NCBI GenBank assembly: GCA_012798535.1
Contig: JAAZMZ010000026.1
Location: 1 to 51,930, forward strand
Reading direction: 5' to 3'
Origin: Leptolinea sp.
GTDB lineage: Bacteria; Chloroflexota; Anaerolineae; Anaerolineales; Anaerolineaceae
DNA: 51,930 nucleotides
In this document: positions 33,252 to 41,975 of the stretch, in pieces
Layout of the letters: every line of letters begins with the position of its first letter
Position numbering within the stretch: position 1 is the stretch's first letter
Position numbers and translations under genes: made by a program
The notes under the pieces: model-generated
The model's input: the letters and a program-made list of their open reading frames with translations, nothing else
Told to the model about the DNA's origin: nothing
Database searches by the model: none

Positions 33252-33890
33252 ATGCCGGATAATTTGCGTCAACGGAAAGAATTCGAAGTACGCCTGCGAA
33301 ATGAAGGACGGATACCGCCCGGACAATCATTGACCATCCAGTTCCCTGTCTTACATTATGGAGCGGTGCCTGAGTTTGATCCATCCACATGGGATTTTCA
33401 TGTCCAGGGCGAGGTTGAAAAATCGCTAGTCCTATCTTGGAATGAGTTTTCACAGCTTCCACGCACCAGCCTGTTGATTGATATCCACTGTATTACCGGC
33501 TGGAGCAAACCCGATACTCTCTGGGAAGGTGTTTCCATAAGAACCCTGATGGAGCAGGGGCTGGTGCAGCCCAAACCTTCCGCACGTTATGTGCTGCAGT
33601 ATGCCGAGTATGGTTTTACCGCCAATCTTCCACTTGAGATCATGCTGGCAGAAAATTTTCTCCTGGCCACTCATTTCAATGGACAGCCAATTACCCCCGA
33701 TCATGGGTATCCCCTGCGCGGAGTCATCGGCGCGATAGTTGGACGGAATGATCTGAAAGTGCCATATTTCTGGAAAGGCGCGAAATGGCTGCGTGGATTG
33801 GAATTTTTGAAAGACGACCGTCCCGGTTTCTGGGAGCAGGCCGGATATCACAATGATGGTGATGTCTGGAAGGAACAGCGGCTTCGGTGA
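33252..33890 (+). CDS. Sulfite-oxidase/YedY-type molybdopterin-domain protein
   Basis: A 212-residue cytoplasmic protein. The molybdenum ligand Cys80 is in IDIHCITGWSK, with TPDHGYPLRG and FWEQAGYHNDGDVW typical of this family. No signal peptide is seen, unlike MsrP/YedY exported proteins. It presumably reduces or oxidises a small substrate with Moco. GAGGAG precedes the ATG. Divergent from the histidine kinase with a 120-bp gap; convergent with the next gene with a 3-bp gap. Confidence 0.85.
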   Translation: MPDNLRQRKEFEVRLRNEGRIPPGQSLTIQFPVLHYGAVPEFDPSTWDFHVQGEVEKSLVLSWNEFSQLPRTSLLIDIHCITGWSKPDTLWEGVSIRTLMEQGLVQPKPSARYVLQYAEYGFTANLPLEIMLAENFLLATHFNGQPITPDHGYPLRGVIGAIVGRNDLKVPYFWKGAKWLRGLEFLKDDRPGFWEQAGYHNDGDVWKEQRLR

Positions 33891-33893
33891 GTT

Positions 33894-34658
33894 TTATCTT
33901 CGTCCCATGCGGGCGACATAGATTCCGAGACCGGCACCGCCCAGAATTAAAACAGCCCCGGCAATTGCCAGAATGGGTGATTTTCCCTCTTCTCCGGTAG
34001 CAGGTTCAACCAGCTTGGATCCTGGTTGCGCACCAAAGTCGAGCGTTGATTTTTCTCCGCCGTTTAGTTTAATGGGGTAATTCAACAGAGTCGTGGCATT
34101 ATATCCTTCCGGAATAGCCACACTTATGTTGTAATCCCCTTCTACAATATCTTTAAAACAGACCGGATCGGTTGCGTTGGTCTGGTTGTTGAGTGTAATT
34201 TTTCCATCGCGGTCGGACAGGCTGATCGCTCCTCCGGCCAGTGGATTTTCATCGCCATCCGGCGTGGAATTGCCATTGGTATCGTTAAACAACAGTACAC
34301 AAATTTCACCTGTACCGGGCGGCAGGGTGGGTGTGGGAAGTTGAATGGCGGGTGTGGCCGTTGGTTGCTGGGCTGGTTTATCCACAATTCCCAGCAACAA
34401 TTGTTGTCCTTCCTGCAGCGGGCAATTTTCCCCCAGATTATTCAACCGCCGTAACTCATCGAGTTGTACGCCGGTTTTCAATGAGATGCTTATGCAGTTA
34501 TCTGCCGGTTTGACGACGTATATGATCCGTCCTTCCGGATTGGGAGTCGGAGTAGCGTACACAACCTGCGGAATACTGACTTCAGCCCGCACCGGAAAGA
34601 TGTGAACTGCCAGGAACAGGAAGGTAAAAAGCAGGCCAATAATGGGTATCTTTTTCAT
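33894..34658 (-). CDS. Surface protein with LysM-like, SdrD-B-like domain and C-terminal anchor
   Basis: A 254-residue protein. It has an N-terminal signal (IIGLLFTFLFLAVHIFPVRA), a LysM-like region (YVVKPADNCISISLKTGVQL and EGQQLLLGI), a Pro/Thr linker, an SdrD-B/Cna-B-like beta-domain with Asn/Asp-rich calcium-loop motif (DTNGNSTPDGDENPLAGG) and a C-terminal membrane span ending in Arg-rich residues (VARMGRR). It likely sits on the cell surface. The gene is divergent from the lipoprotein at 34733; TATAAT on this strand is at 34682-34687. Confidence 0.7.
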   Translation of the reverse strand: MKKIPIIGLLFTFLFLAVHIFPVRAEVSIPQVVYATPTPNPEGRIIYVVKPADNCISISLKTGVQLDELRRLNNLGENCPLQEGQQLLLGIVDKPAQQPTATPAIQLPTPTLPPGTGEICVLLFNDTNGNSTPDGDENPLAGGAISLSDRDGKITLNNQTNATDPVCFKDIVEGDYNISVAIPEGYNATTLLNYPIKLNGGEKSTLDFGAQPGSKLVEPATGEEGKSPILAIAGAVLILGGAGLGIYVARMGRR

Positions 34659-34717
34659 GATCTGTCATCCACTTTCGCGTCATTATAACATCGACACAAA
34701 ACACCTTTCCCCGCAGG

Positions 34718-34723
34718 TATAAT
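34718..34723 (+). promoter_or_regulatory. Candidate -10 box giving a near-leaderless mRNA
   Basis: TATAAT is nine bases before the ATG at 34733, so the transcript would begin two or three bases before the start codon. No ribosome site is present. No good -35 box is seen. Confidence 0.35.
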
Positions 34724-34732
34724 TTTGTCCGT

Positions 34733-35620
34733 ATGGATAAACTGTTGATGGCATTTTACCTCAAGAGAACAGGCCGGCTAATACTACCGATCCTGCTAAT
34801 TTTTGGAGTGAATGCCTGCTCCGCGGTCCTTGAACAACCGGTTTACGCTACGATAACTCCAACAACATCCCCATCACCCAGCTCTACCATTATCTGGTTT
34901 CCGGCTACTTCGACGGCCACCCTGGCTCCGACACTTGAACCTGCACCAACAGAGAATCTGCATCCGGCCGTCGGGGAGGTGCTCTACAGAGATGATTTTA
35001 CCGACGAAGGATCCTGGTCCACCAGGGCTGAATCGGGGGGCAAGATCGTCTATGGAAAACAGGAATTGACGCTGGCCGTTCAGGATGCGAAGACATATAT
35101 TGCCAGTTTTTATACTTCTCCTGATGTCGAAAACGCAACCATCGAAATCACCTCCACGGTATCCCTGTGTAAAGCGGAGGATTCATATGGAATTCTCTTC
35201 AGAGCGGCGAACGCGATGAACGGGTATCGGTATTCGGTCAATTGTCTGGGAAAAGTCAGACTTGAATTATTAAAATCAGGAAAAGCCATTATCCTCAAAG
35301 ATTGGACACAGAGCGGGCAGATATTGCCCGGATCGCCATATCAGGCCAGGCTGATGGTATGGATGGTCAACAATGAACTCCGATTTTTCGTGAATGACAT
35401 TTTCCAATTTTCCACCCGGGAGTCCACTTACCCAAAAGGCAAGGTCGGTGTCTTTGCCCGACAGGCTGCCGATACGCCGATTACCGTGAGTTTTTCAGAC
35501 CTGATCGTTCGCGGTATTTTGCCAGACTTTGTCCTTCCCAAAGCGACACCCAATCCAACAGCCACCCGGCCAGCGAAATTGCCGCCTATGAACACAGTCG
35601 CACCCAGCCCCAAACCGTGA
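34733..35620 (+). CDS. Lipoprotein with Thr/Pro linker and LamG/DUF1080-like domain, copy 1
   Basis: A 295-residue protein. The signal ends with GVNAC (Cys29), a Thr/Ser/Pro linker follows (~40-75), and the core (~80-255) has LYRDDFTDEGSWS, DSYGILFRAANAMNGYRYSVN and LRFFVNDIFQF, the beta-sandwich pattern of DUF1080/LamG-like glycan-binding domains. The C-terminal tail is again Pro/Thr-rich. It resembles the lipoprotein at 40624-41541 in architecture. A surface role in glycan or particle binding is inferred. Confidence 0.7.
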   Translation: MDKLLMAFYLKRTGRLILPILLIFGVNACSAVLEQPVYATITPTTSPSPSSTIIWFPATSTATLAPTLEPAPTENLHPAVGEVLYRDDFTDEGSWSTRAESGGKIVYGKQELTLAVQDAKTYIASFYTSPDVENATIEITSTVSLCKAEDSYGILFRAANAMNGYRYSVNCLGKVRLELLKSGKAIILKDWTQSGQILPGSPYQARLMVWMVNNELRFFVNDIFQFSTRESTYPKGKVGVFARQAADTPITVSFSDLIVRGILPDFVLPKATPNPTATRPAKLPPMNTVAPSPKP

Positions 35621-35671
35621 ACTGCGGGTTGTATAATCAGGGTAATACTCATGACATTCCGGTAAGTTTCC

Positions 35672-38032
35672 GTGTTTGATCTCTACATTTTTCCCATTTA
35701 CCTGGCCGGTGGCAAAGAACTGGCAGATATCCCTGGACTGGTGGCTTCCGCAGCACCGCGGAGAGTGATTCGCAACCGGTCAGGTGACATGCTGGCGGCA
35801 TTATTAACCCTGCCCAGCAAAAATATTCTCACAGAAGAATCGCAGCAGGAAATGCTGCTTCATCTATCCGCCACCTATTTCAACACACCGGGTTCGGTCA
35901 CATCGGGTCTACGGGCGGCGGCTGAACAGATCAACACGTTTATTTTGGGATCCAATCAATTTGATTCACCATCCGGCCGTCCCAATGTCGGTGTCTTAAA
36001 CCTAGCCGTGTTCCATGGGGATATGCTCTATTTGCTGCATACCGGCCCGACGCATACCCTGGTTGTGAACACAGACGGTGTGACGGATTTTGTTGATCTT
36101 GAAGGAGCCGGACGTGGTCTTGGGGTGAGCAGTATGATCTCACCGCGCTATTTCACGACCAGTCTACGTAACGGCGACATGGTGTTGTTATGCCCTTCCC
36201 CTCCACCCACATGGACGACCACCTTGCTGGGTGGCAGTTCAAAGTTGAACCTGGATCAATTTCGCCGCAGACTGCTTGCGCAATCTCCTTTTAATATGAC
36301 GGCTGCGGTAGCGCAGGTTCAATCCGGCCGGGGTGAAGTCCACCGGTTGCGTCCGCGTATTCCACAGGAACCGGCACCGGCGGATCCCTATGCGGAAACG
36401 CCTGCCGGAACGTCTCAGGTGGAGATGCCGGAGGCGGTATCCGAATCGGGTATCTCGATTTCCGGTGATGCCGCTCCTATTCCTTTTCCGGATGATTTGA
36501 ATATTCCACTCCCGCCGGCCATGCCAGAACCGATCTGGTCGGTTGAAGAGACTAGATTAGAGGAGCCATCGAACAGTATCGTAAATGCTCCTGTTCAACC
36601 GGAGAAAAATGCCCCGAAAGAAGAAGCGGAAATACAGGCGGAAACTCCTGAAGAGACCGGCTTTCGCGCCATTCCCTCCACTGAACTGCCCGGACCACAG
36701 GCTGCTGTGCCGGATACCCCCTTCCTCGATCGCCTGGCGGATTTTATTCAAAGCACATTCGGATTTTTCACAAAACTAAAACCTAAGGTGAAACCACCGA
36801 GCCTTAAGATCAAACCTGTTCCCACCGATCCCTCGGGAAGTATTGCGGCATCAACCCTGTTGTTCATTGCACTGGCAGTACCGGCGATCGTAGTTTTCAT
36901 TTCCACCACGGTGTACACCCGCTCGGGAAAAGGCGAACAACTTACCAATTACCTCGTTCAGGCGCAGGCTTTTGCCCTGCAAGCTGCCGGGCAGATCGAT
37001 CCGGAAGAGCAGCGCAGTGGCTGGACCCAATCGTTATTCTATGTGAAGAAGGCGGAAGAATACGGCCGCACCGATGAGACCCGAATGCTCCGCCAACAGG
37101 CGCAATCCGCTCTGGATACCCTGGATAACATTGTGCGCCTGCCCGTGCAGGAAGCTGTCCCGGATGCCATTCCCTCATCTGTGAATATTACCCAGCTGGC
37201 TGCGTCAACGACAGACGTCTTCGCGCTGGATTCAAACCAGGGGCGGGTTCTACGGTTTGCACTGACCGACAGTGGTTACGAATTGGACCCCAATTTTTAT
37301 TGCGGGCCGGGTCCTTCCGGCGGGAAGATCATTGGAGCCCTGGTCGATATTGTACCGCTGCCTGTAAATAATGCATATAAAGCCTCTGTGATGGGATTAG
37401 ACGGTGGGGGAAACGTGCTGTACTGTATTCCCGGTTCCACCCCGTTATCATCCACACTGGCTGCGCCTTCCACCAACTGGGGGAAGATCACGGCTTTTAC
37501 CGTTGAAGAGAGCGCTCTGCTAATCCTTGATCCGGTAAGCAATGCTGTCTGGAGGGTGGCGGGGGACGGTCTCGGATTTCCCAATCAACCGCATCTTTTC
37601 TTCGATCAGGATATTCCCAATCTGTCCGATGTGATCGACCTGGCCATGTACCAGGATGATCTCTTTTTATTACGAAAAGACGGACATATCACTCGTTGCA
37701 CATTCAATAATTTCGGCATCTCCCCCACCCGCTGTCAGGATCCTGCCGGCTATGGTGACAAAAGTGGTAAGCCCATTCCACAATTCACGGATGTGCAATT
37801 CACCCAACTGGCTACGGTCCCTCCGCCTGATCCCTCAATATATCTGCTGGATGTCTCCGGGCCGACGATTTATCATTTCAGTCTGCGATTGAACCTTCAA
37901 CGCCGGCTGCGTTTTCAAACGCTGGATGAATACTCCCTTCCTGATAGACCTGTCACGGCGTTTGCGGTGGCATCCAACCGGGTGGCCTGGCTGGCCATGG
38001 GCAACCGGGTATTCTATACTCCGCTTCCGTAA
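35672..38032 (+). CDS. PP2C-like pseudophosphatase with membrane anchor and C-terminal propeller-like region
   Basis: A 786-residue protein starting at GTG 35672. Residues ~1-220 follow the PP2C (PPM) phosphatase fold: LAALLTL, LRAAAEQINTFIL, LAVFHGDMLYLLHTGPTHTLVV and LRNGDMVLLCPSPPP. The metal-binding Asp of the usual GDSR (here GPTH) and of SDGL (here PSPP) are missing, so it is probably inactive. A Pro/Glu-rich linker (~225-375) precedes one membrane span (~390-413), then a ~370-residue external region with repeated blade-like strands. It may transmit an extracellular signal. It follows the lipoprotein gene by 51 bp and ends in a terminator. Confidence 0.6.
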   Translation: MFDLYIFPIYLAGGKELADIPGLVASAAPRRVIRNRSGDMLAALLTLPSKNILTEESQQEMLLHLSATYFNTPGSVTSGLRAAAEQINTFILGSNQFDSPSGRPNVGVLNLAVFHGDMLYLLHTGPTHTLVVNTDGVTDFVDLEGAGRGLGVSSMISPRYFTTSLRNGDMVLLCPSPPPTWTTTLLGGSSKLNLDQFRRRLLAQSPFNMTAAVAQVQSGRGEVHRLRPRIPQEPAPADPYAETPAGTSQVEMPEAVSESGISISGDAAPIPFPDDLNIPLPPAMPEPIWSVEETRLEEPSNSIVNAPVQPEKNAPKEEAEIQAETPEETGFRAIPSTELPGPQAAVPDTPFLDRLADFIQSTFGFFTKLKPKVKPPSLKIKPVPTDPSGSIAASTLLFIALAVPAIVVFISTTVYTRSGKGEQLTNYLVQAQAFALQAAGQIDPEEQRSGWTQSLFYVKKAEEYGRTDETRMLRQQAQSALDTLDNIVRLPVQEAVPDAIPSSVNITQLAASTTDVFALDSNQGRVLRFALTDSGYELDPNFYCGPGPSGGKIIGALVDIVPLPVNNAYKASVMGLDGGGNVLYCIPGSTPLSSTLAAPSTNWGKITAFTVEESALLILDPVSNAVWRVAGDGLGFPNQPHLFFDQDIPNLSDVIDLAMYQDDLFLLRKDGHITRCTFNNFGISPTRCQDPAGYGDKSGKPIPQFTDVQFTQLATVPPPDPSIYLLDVSGPTIYHFSLRLNLQRRLRFQTLDEYSLPDRPVTAFAVASNRVAWLAMGNRVFYTPLP

Positions 38033-38072
38033 AAACATCCAATCAGGCTTTTCAATCGGGCGCATAAAAAAA

Positions 38073-38097
38073 AGAACCGGGAGAACCGGTTCTTTTC
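38073..38097. terminator. Bidirectional terminator between the PP2C-like and Hsp20 genes
   Basis: AGAACCGG (38073-38080) pairs with CCGGTTCT (38086-38093) with a 5-base loop, flanked by an A-run on the left and a T-run on the right. It can serve both converging genes. Confidence 0.8.
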
Positions 38098-38119
38098 GTC
38101 CCGCTGCCGACAGGAACAC

Positions 38120-38536
38120 CTATTTTGCTACAACCTTAATGGATTTGGGTTTGGCTTCTTCTGATTTCGGGAGGCGCAGGGTTAATACACCATTGGTAAA
38201 GTTGGCTTCCGCCTTGGCGGCGTCCAGTGAATCTGGAAGCGAGATAACCCGGCTGAATTTGCCGGAAGGCCGTTCATTGATCAGATAGTTCTTGCTTTCT
38301 TCTTTTTCGGCCTTTATCTCACCCTGAATGGTGACTGTTTCGTTCACCACCTGGATATTCACATCCTCGGCATTTGCGCCGGGGATGGAGGCTGTAAGAA
38401 TGTAGGCATCGTCTTCCGCCTGCACATCTACCGGTATCCACAGGTCACAATATGCTTCCCGGGTTTCCGCGTCCATCCAGCGGCGAGCCCAGGGGCGGTG
38501 TCCAACATAAGGGGTTTGTGTAAAATAGAATGTCAT
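38120..38536 (-). CDS. Hsp20 small heat-shock protein
   Basis: A 138-residue alpha-crystallin protein. The core runs from WIPVDVQAEDDAYILTASIPGANAEDVNIQV to the closing GVLTLRLPKSEEAKPKSIKV, which includes the conserved A-x-x-x-N-G-V-L motif (EANFTNGVL) and the C-terminal I-x-V-type motif. It is an ATP-independent chaperone that holds unfolded proteins. GGAGG is placed before the ATG. The upstream gap to the next gene, 38537-38697, is AT-rich with no obvious heat-shock (CIRCE) element. Confidence 0.93.
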   Translation of the reverse strand: MTFYFTQTPYVGHRPWARRWMDAETREAYCDLWIPVDVQAEDDAYILTASIPGANAEDVNIQVVNETVTIQGEIKAEKEESKNYLINERPSGKFSRVISLPDSLDAAKAEANFTNGVLTLRLPKSEEAKPKSIKVVAK

Positions 38537-38697
38537 TTTTCCTCCAGATTTATCTGTTTTATATGAGTTTTATATGGTCGTAAATAAAAGATACACGATA
38601 ATTATTTAAGCTATATAAGAGATTGATCGGAGAATTATTAGAATCGCTGAAAAAAGTCCGAATATTTGTGTGGTATTATTTTCCATTGGAGTTTATT

Positions 38698-39054
38698 ATG
38701 GATGACAGAATCACTATTATCGAAGGGCCGACACCCACTTTTGAAGAAATTAATGATGGTTGGGCGCTGGGTTTGAATGAAGGCCCGGTTTTATATGACC
38801 TGGTGATGACCCGCGTGCGCACGTTCAACGGTCAGGCTCTGGTAGAACGTTGTCATCGAGCCTGGAAAGATCGCTCGAATATTTTTCTGCATTATCGCAA
38901 TGAACTGGGATTGGAAGAAAAAGCACCCATCATGGCTGCCCGCTCTGTGGCAACACAGGATGGCTCTGTTTTGCTTCTCTGGGTGCGGTTGGAATTTGAG
39001 GAGACCGAACCGGAGACAGGAAAAGATTCTGGAAGCGAGGATTTAGACGAATAA
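38698..39054 (+). CDS. Conserved small protein of unknown function
   Basis: 118 residues, start at ATG 38698 with TGGAG upstream (the frame is open from 38623). Strand-rich, with FEEINDGWALGLNEGPVLYDL, RCHRAWKDRSNIFLHYRN and a Glu-rich acidic tail. I do not recognise a family. The stop is two bases before the aminotransferase ATG, so they form an operon. The pattern hints at a small cytoplasmic partner of the enzyme downstream. Confidence 0.6.
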   Translation: MDDRITIIEGPTPTFEEINDGWALGLNEGPVLYDLVMTRVRTFNGQALVERCHRAWKDRSNIFLHYRNELGLEEKAPIMAARSVATQDGSVLLLWVRLEFEETEPETGKDSGSEDLDE

Positions 39055-39056
39055 GT

Positions 39057-40322
39057 ATGGCTCTCAATAGCGAATTGATCCGTAAAGAATTTCCTGCGTT
39101 AAGCCGCCCGGTATTATTTCTCGATAATCCGGGCGGTACTCAAATAACCCGGCGGAGTCTTGATCGCATTCAAGATTACCTGATCAACAAAAACGCCAAC
39201 CATGGCGGTGCATTTGAAACCAGCCGATTATCAGACCAATCGGTTGATGACGCCCGGATGGCCGCGGCCGAGTTTCTTAACGCATCCAGCCCAAAAGAAA
39301 TTGTCTTTGGGCCCAACATGACTTCATTGACTTTCAATATCAGCCGCTCCCTGGCCAGGACATTCAAAACCGGCGACACGATTGTTGTCACCCATCTCGA
39401 TCATGACGCCAATATTTCACCCTGGTTGCTGGCGGCAGAGGACCGCGGATGCAAGGTCCGCTGGGTGGATTTTCACCCGGAAGATTGCACTCTTGATATG
39501 GAAGATTTCATGCGTGCCATGGAAGAAAAACCGAGTCTGGCGGCGCTGGGTTATGCCGCCAACGCGGTCGGAACGATTAACCCTATTAAGGATATGATCC
39601 GGATGGCACACGAGGCTGGTGCCCTGGTATATGTTGACGCTGTCCAGTATGCTCCTCATGGTCCTATCGACGTGCAGGATTTGGATTGTGATTTTCTGGT
39701 TTGTTCCGCCTATAAATATTTCGGTCCACATGCTGCCATTCTGTATGGACGCTATGATATCCTGGAAAAGTTGAAAGCCTATCGTGTACGTCCTGCCCCG
39801 GCTTTACCTCCCGGCAAGTTCGAAACCGGGACCGGCAATTTTGAGAACATGGCCGGTACTCTTGGTGCGCTGGAATATTTCGCCTGGATCGGGGAAAAAT
39901 TCGGCAGTGAGTTTAAAGAGAACACCGGTATGTATAGTGGCCGGCGGCAGGTGTTCAAACAGGCCATGCAGGCCATCCGTGCGTATGAATTCGAGATCTG
40001 CCGCGAATTTGTTACCCAACTGGAAGATATTAGTGGTTTGACGATCTATGGGATCACGGACATTACCCGTTTGGACGAACGTGTACCGACCTTCTCCTTT
40101 ACACTGGATGGTTGGACACCCAAAGAACTGGCTGCCGCACTGGATAAAGAACATATCTATACCTGGAACGGCAATTTTTACGCACTGGCAGTGACGGAGC
40201 GTCTTGGCCTGGAATCCACCGGAGGTTTACTCCGTTCAGGAGCAGTGCACTATAACACGGTGGAAGAGATCTGCCACTTTGGGGAAGTGGTCAAGAGGCT
40301 CTCTCATAAAACGCCCCGTTAA
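39057..40322 (+). CDS. Cysteine-desulfurase-like class V aminotransferase
   Basis: A 421-residue PLP enzyme of the cysteine-desulfurase-like subfamily. The PLP lysine is Lys220 (VCSAYKYFGPH), with Asp194 (VYVDAVQYAPH) and the N-terminal FLDNPGGTQITRRSL. The usual flexible loop with a catalytic Cys (RSGxHC) is not evident, so sulfur-transfer activity is doubtful; lyase or aminotransferase activity fits as well. It follows the small gene at 38698 as an operon and ends in a long hairpin. Confidence 0.85.
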   Translation: MALNSELIRKEFPALSRPVLFLDNPGGTQITRRSLDRIQDYLINKNANHGGAFETSRLSDQSVDDARMAAAEFLNASSPKEIVFGPNMTSLTFNISRSLARTFKTGDTIVVTHLDHDANISPWLLAAEDRGCKVRWVDFHPEDCTLDMEDFMRAMEEKPSLAALGYAANAVGTINPIKDMIRMAHEAGALVYVDAVQYAPHGPIDVQDLDCDFLVCSAYKYFGPHAAILYGRYDILEKLKAYRVRPAPALPPGKFETGTGNFENMAGTLGALEYFAWIGEKFGSEFKENTGMYSGRRQVFKQAMQAIRAYEFEICREFVTQLEDISGLTIYGITDITRLDERVPTFSFTLDGWTPKELAAALDKEHIYTWNGNFYALAVTERLGLESTGGLLRSGAVHYNTVEEICHFGEVVKRLSHKTPR

Positions 40323-40326
40323 AAGC

Positions 40327-40365
40327 GATAAACACCTGGGTGAGGGGGGCACCCAAGTGCTTATC
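40327..40365 (+). terminator. Long hairpin after the aminotransferase gene
   Basis: GATAA-A-CAC-C-TGGGT pairs with ACCCA-A-GTG-C-TTATC, 16 of 18 positions paired, with a G-rich loop. TATTTG follows. It begins a few bases past the stop codon. Confidence 0.6.
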
Positions 40366-40431
40366 TATTTGAATTCTACATCCATATCTTTAAAAAATCA
40401 AGGGTCAGGCTTCTGCTTTATATAAGCTATA

Positions 40432-40505
40432 TGCCCCAGGCGGGAATTGAACCCACAACCTTAGCCTTAGGAGTGCTCTGCTCTGTCCATTTGAGCTACT
40501 GGGGC
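40432..40505 (-). tRNA. tRNA-Arg (anticodon CCU)
   Basis: 74 nt on the minus strand. The acceptor arms GCCCCAG and CTGGGGC pair; D-arm GCTC/GAGC, T-arm GTGGG-TTCAATT-CCCGC and loop C-T-CCT-A-A are intact. The anticodon stem is odd: GAGCA against GGCTA gives three Watson-Crick pairs and A-G and G-A mismatches at both ends. No CCA is encoded. Confidence 0.82.
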
Positions 40506-40551
40506 TTTGACCGGATTATAGCATTTCATGTGGATTAAATAAATACGAAAA

Positions 40552-40576
40552 AAGGAGAGGTGGGATACCTCTCCTT
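40552..40576 (-). terminator. Terminator of the LamG-like lipoprotein 2 gene
   Basis: AAGGAGAGGT (40552-40561) and ACCTCTCCTT (40567-40576) form a perfect 10-bp stem; on the minus strand a T-run follows, 47 bp past the stop at 40624. It also insulates the tRNA gene downstream. Confidence 0.8.
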
Positions 40577-40623
40577 CTTGTTTAATGACTTTTGTGCTAG
40601 TTTGTTACCTGCCGGTCAAAGAT

Positions 40624-41541
40624 TTATTGCGGAGGGGTAACAGAGAAATAATCCCACTGGATCACAACCGGCAGATAGACTGCGGACATGGATCCCAATC
40701 CAACCATTCCACCACCCGGAATTTCATTGTTGCTGGTTTCGGCGATTTTCGTTCCATTGACTTCATACGTGAGTTTTGATCCAGCGCAGGTGAATTTCGA
40801 GACGTTGTCGCCAGAAACTCTGACCAGTTTCAATTTGGCGAGACCCTTCTTTATAGTCACATAAGGATTTTTATAGGGATCGTTGTCACGGATAGATTTG
40901 TCATAGCGCAGTAAATTCCATTCACCCTGAGAGGATAAGCGGAACTCATACCAGCTTGAATTGTCTTCCGCTGCACGACAGATGAGGGAAACGCCATTCA
41001 TGCTCTGCCCGTTGCTCTTCCACTTCGCCTCAATAACAGAATCAACGGTGTTGGAACCTTTCACGAATTTGTAGATATAGGTTTCATTGTCCCGAATGTT
41101 GAAGGTCAGAATCCCGTCCTGAACGACGGAAGGTTGTGTCTGCATCCGGTCGCGGGTGACGGCCTGTGTGGTGGTGATGAAATCTTCCGTAAAATTGTCA
41201 TTGGCGATGTCAAAATCATCCCGGAATGTGTATCCTGCCGGTGCGGCGGGTTGTTCCGTCGGGGCAGGTTCGGCCGGGGGTTCAGTCGGTGGTGGGGCTA
41301 CAGGTTCTGCCGGCACCGGTTCGACAGGCTGTGCAGGTTCAACGGGCTGCATCGGTTCCACCTGTTGTGATACCTGAACAGGTTGCGCCTGCTCCACAGG
41401 CTGAACCTTTTGCACAGGTTGTGCGACTGTTGGTTCCACTGCTGCCGGCTCTTTTACTTCTTCTTTCTTCCCCACGAAGAACGAACAAGATGAGAGAGCC
41501 AGAACCAAGATTAATCCGATAAGGATCACCTTTCTTGACAT
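40624..41541 (-). CDS. Lipoprotein with Pro/Val/Gln repeat linker and LamG/DUF1080-like domain, copy 2
   Basis: A 305-residue protein. The lipobox is LALSSC (Cys19). A linker (~30-100) repeats the pattern QPVEPxQPVEP. The core contains YTFRDDFDIANDNF, VSLICRAAEDNSSWYEFRLSS and a closing WDYFSVTPP, the beta-sandwich of the same type as in the lipoprotein at 34733. AGGAGGAGT precedes the ATG. Probably a surface-attached glycan-binding protein. Confidence 0.7.
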   Translation of the reverse strand: MSRKVILIGLILVLALSSCSFFVGKKEEVKEPAAVEPTVAQPVQKVQPVEQAQPVQVSQQVEPMQPVEPAQPVEPVPAEPVAPPPTEPPAEPAPTEQPAAPAGYTFRDDFDIANDNFTEDFITTTQAVTRDRMQTQPSVVQDGILTFNIRDNETYIYKFVKGSNTVDSVIEAKWKSNGQSMNGVSLICRAAEDNSSWYEFRLSSQGEWNLLRYDKSIRDNDPYKNPYVTIKKGLAKLKLVRVSGDNVSKFTCAGSKLTYEVNGTKIAETSNNEIPGGGMVGLGSMSAVYLPVVIQWDYFSVTPPQ

Positions 41542-41675
41542 ATACTCCTCCTGAAAAATTTACGAAGACTAATTTGAATTACGGGAAAATCCCTGTCTTT
41601 ATTTAGTATAACTATCCCCATTAGCCTCCGTCTTTAAATGTGTACAAATATACTAATAGTTTATATGAAAAAATA

Positions 41676-41698
41676 GAACCCGAGTCAAGCTCGGGTTC
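41676..41698 (-). terminator. Strong terminator on the minus strand
   Basis: GAACCCGAG (41676-41684) and CTCGGGTTC (41690-41698) form a perfect 9-bp stem with a 5-base loop; on the minus strand TATTTTTTC follows. It lies 337 bp beyond the MFS stop, so it ends either a long 3' UTR or a separate RNA. Confidence 0.85.
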
Positions 41699-41699
41699 C

Positions 41700-41945
41700 T
41701 TAAAAAACATGGACGACTTTCAGGGACGAATACATTTGGACGCTTATCCTGATTTCAGGAGCCGCCACATCGGGGCCGGCGCGTCAAAACCAAACACGGA
41801 TTGCCTTCTAACAATCCAACACGGGGTAGTGAAAGCCTTCTACCTCTGAGAATATAGGTTTGTGGAGATCTAACCTCCATCCCTGGTGTCCTCTTCAAAG
41901 AAAGCCGCCCATGCAACCTCACTGTAGCACGGCCGGCCGGTTTTT
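41700..41945 (-). ncRNA. Candidate structured RNA, unknown family
   Basis: This gene-free region sits between the MFS gene and the terminator above. On the minus strand it can form several local stems: GGATTG/CAATCC (41798-41803 and 41812-41817), GGTAG/CTACC (41825-41829 and 41840-41844) and TCCTG/CAGGA (41747-41751 and 41756-41760), plus a GC-rich element near 41930-41940. I compared it with 6S, tmRNA, RNase P and cobalamin aptamers from memory and found no match. It could also be simply a folded 3' UTR. Confidence 0.35.
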
Positions 41946-41975
41946 TCAATGTGAATAAGGATATTCTTAGTTTGC

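Noticed and set aside
41310..41335. Copy of the 1601 repeat inside the lipoprotein gene
   Set aside because: The shared GGTTCGACAGGCT is in a coding repeat (QPVEP) and is explained by codon choice.
41226..41522. Protein-coding ORFs on the plus strand opposite the lipoprotein linker
   Set aside because: They are low-complexity shadows of the Pro/Val/Gln repeats on the minus strand.
41700..41945. 6S RNA, tmRNA or RNase P RNA
   Set aside because: None of the conserved blocks of these RNAs as I recall them could be found; only local stems are visible.
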